A DNA stretch of 62,131 bases from Glycomyces sp. YM15 (GTDB lineage Bacteria > Actinomycetota > Actinomycetes > Mycobacteriales > Micromonosporaceae), in the NCBI RefSeq assembly GCF_016918015.1, contig NZ_JAERMK010000005.1:223927-286057 (forward strand). Direction: 5' to 3'. The notes beneath the pieces were generated by a model. It ran no database searches. It was not told the DNA's origin and saw nothing but the letters and a program-made list of their open reading frames with translations. The position numbers were made by a program, and so were the translations under genes. Positions 61,558 to 62,131 of this stretch are shown one piece after another. Each line of letters starts with the position of its first letter. Positions within the stretch are counted from its first letter, which is position 1.

Positions 61558-62131
61558 TCACCAGAGTCCGTTGCCGGTCACGCGCTTGGACACGGTGTTC
61601 ACGGCCAGGAGCAGGATGAGATTGATGACGGAGTTGAACAGCCCGATCGCCGTCGCGAGGCTGAAATCGGCATTCAACAGGCCGATCTTGTACGTGTAGG
61701 TCGCGATGATCTCCGACTGCGAGAGGTTCAGCGGGTTCTGCAGCAGGAACGCCTTCTCGAACCCGATCGCCATGACACTGCCGACGCTGAGGATCATCAC
61801 CACCACCACCGTGGGGGCGATACCCGGCAGGTCCACATGCCAGATCTTCTGGAGACGGCTCGCACCGTCGAGGCGGGCGGCCTCGTACAAGCTCACGTCG
61901 ATCCCCGCCAGAGCGGCCATGTAGATGATCGCCGAGTACCCCGCGGTCTGCCATATGTCGCTCCACACGTAGACGCTGCGGAACGCGTCCGGGTCGGCGA
62001 GGAGGTTCGAGTCCATCCCGAAGAAGCCGAGGACGTCGGCCATGAAACCGATCCTGGGCGAGAAGATGAGGATGAGCATCGAGACGACGATGACCGTCGA
62101 GATGAAGTGCGGCGCGTAGGTGACCATCTGG
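61558..62131 (-). CDS. Sugar ABC transporter permease, LplB type (5' end beyond window)
   Basis: The last 190 or so residues of a permease; the frame continues past the window end, so the N-terminus is missing. The EAA loop is EAARLDGASRLQKIWHVDLPG, and membrane segments flank it. It ends VTGNGLW, the usual LplB C-terminus. The stop is 14 bases from the LplC-type start. It pairs with that protein in the membrane pore of the importer. Confidence 0.85.
   Translation of the reverse strand, partial: QMVTYAPHFISTVIVVSMLILIFSPRIGFMADVLGFFGMDSNLLADPDAFRSVYVWSDIWQTAGYSAIIYMAALAGIDVSLYEAARLDGASRLQKIWHVDLPGIAPTVVVVMILSVGSVMAIGFEKAFLLQNPLNLSQSEIIATYTYKIGLLNADFSLATAIGLFNSVINLILLLAVNTVSKRVTGNGLW

Overview
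The window is very GC-rich DNA with strong third-position G/C bias, twin-arginine signal peptides, a Streptomyces-style PHO box, several probable leaderless starts and LacI-controlled plant-polysaccharide genes. This fits a soil or plant-associated filamentous actinomycete (Actinomycetota). The genus cannot be fixed from sequence alone. No rRNA, tRNA, CRISPR array, insertion sequence or replication origin was seen. Two blocks of G and C homopolymers (1-91 and 58707-58808) look like assembly artefacts, so linkage across the second one is not secure.

Region 1 (0.1-28 kb) is a mosaic of small housekeeping and accessory units. It starts with a two-gene cassette, an EACC1 protein followed by a caspase-like protease that ends in two DivIVA-type repeats; this is the most unusual system in the window. 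Then come regulator/enzyme pairs with visible operators (FAD monooxygenase with a GntR-TetR hybrid; TetR with a short-chain reductase; TetR with a reductase), two small acetyltransferases, a NarL-type two-component system, a heterodimeric ABC exporter with complementary active-site decay, an intracellular GH10 xylanase, a recombination scar joining a TfoX-like gene to a NUDIX remnant, a GH127 arabinofuranosidase, and a PhoX phosphatase behind a PHO box.

Region 2 (28-38 kb) is a glycoside-degradation cluster on the minus strand: GH43 arabinanase/arabinofuranosidase, a 1196-residue secreted clan GH-A enzyme with LamG and three CBM-like domains, LacI regulator, GH31 alpha-xylosidase, second LacI regulator. 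Three copies of a GAACCGGTTC palindrome lie at the promoters of the large secreted enzyme and the GH31 gene and define a small regulon.

Region 3 (38-44 kb) carries ordinary metabolic genes: aldo/keto reductase, a DNA/RNA methyltransferase-like protein, a CBS protein, a quinone-reductase-type oxidoreductase with a strong operator, and a MarR/metallo-hydrolase/SnoaL unit.

Region 4 (44-62 kb) is a second polysaccharide locus: a secreted DUF5648-lectin protein divergent from a secreted GH10-CBM2 xylanase with a CGAAAGTTTTCG-type operator, a LacI regulator, then a minus-strand run of GH29 fucosidase, two alginate-lyase-family proteins, a GH28-like beta-helix protein, a GH2 enzyme and an Lpl-type sugar ABC importer (binding lipoprotein and two permeases, the last cut by the window end). 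Secreted enzymes would cut xylan, arabinan and acidic polysaccharide outside the cell, the importer would take up oligosaccharides, and intracellular GH10, GH31, GH127, GH29 and GH2 enzymes would finish the breakdown.
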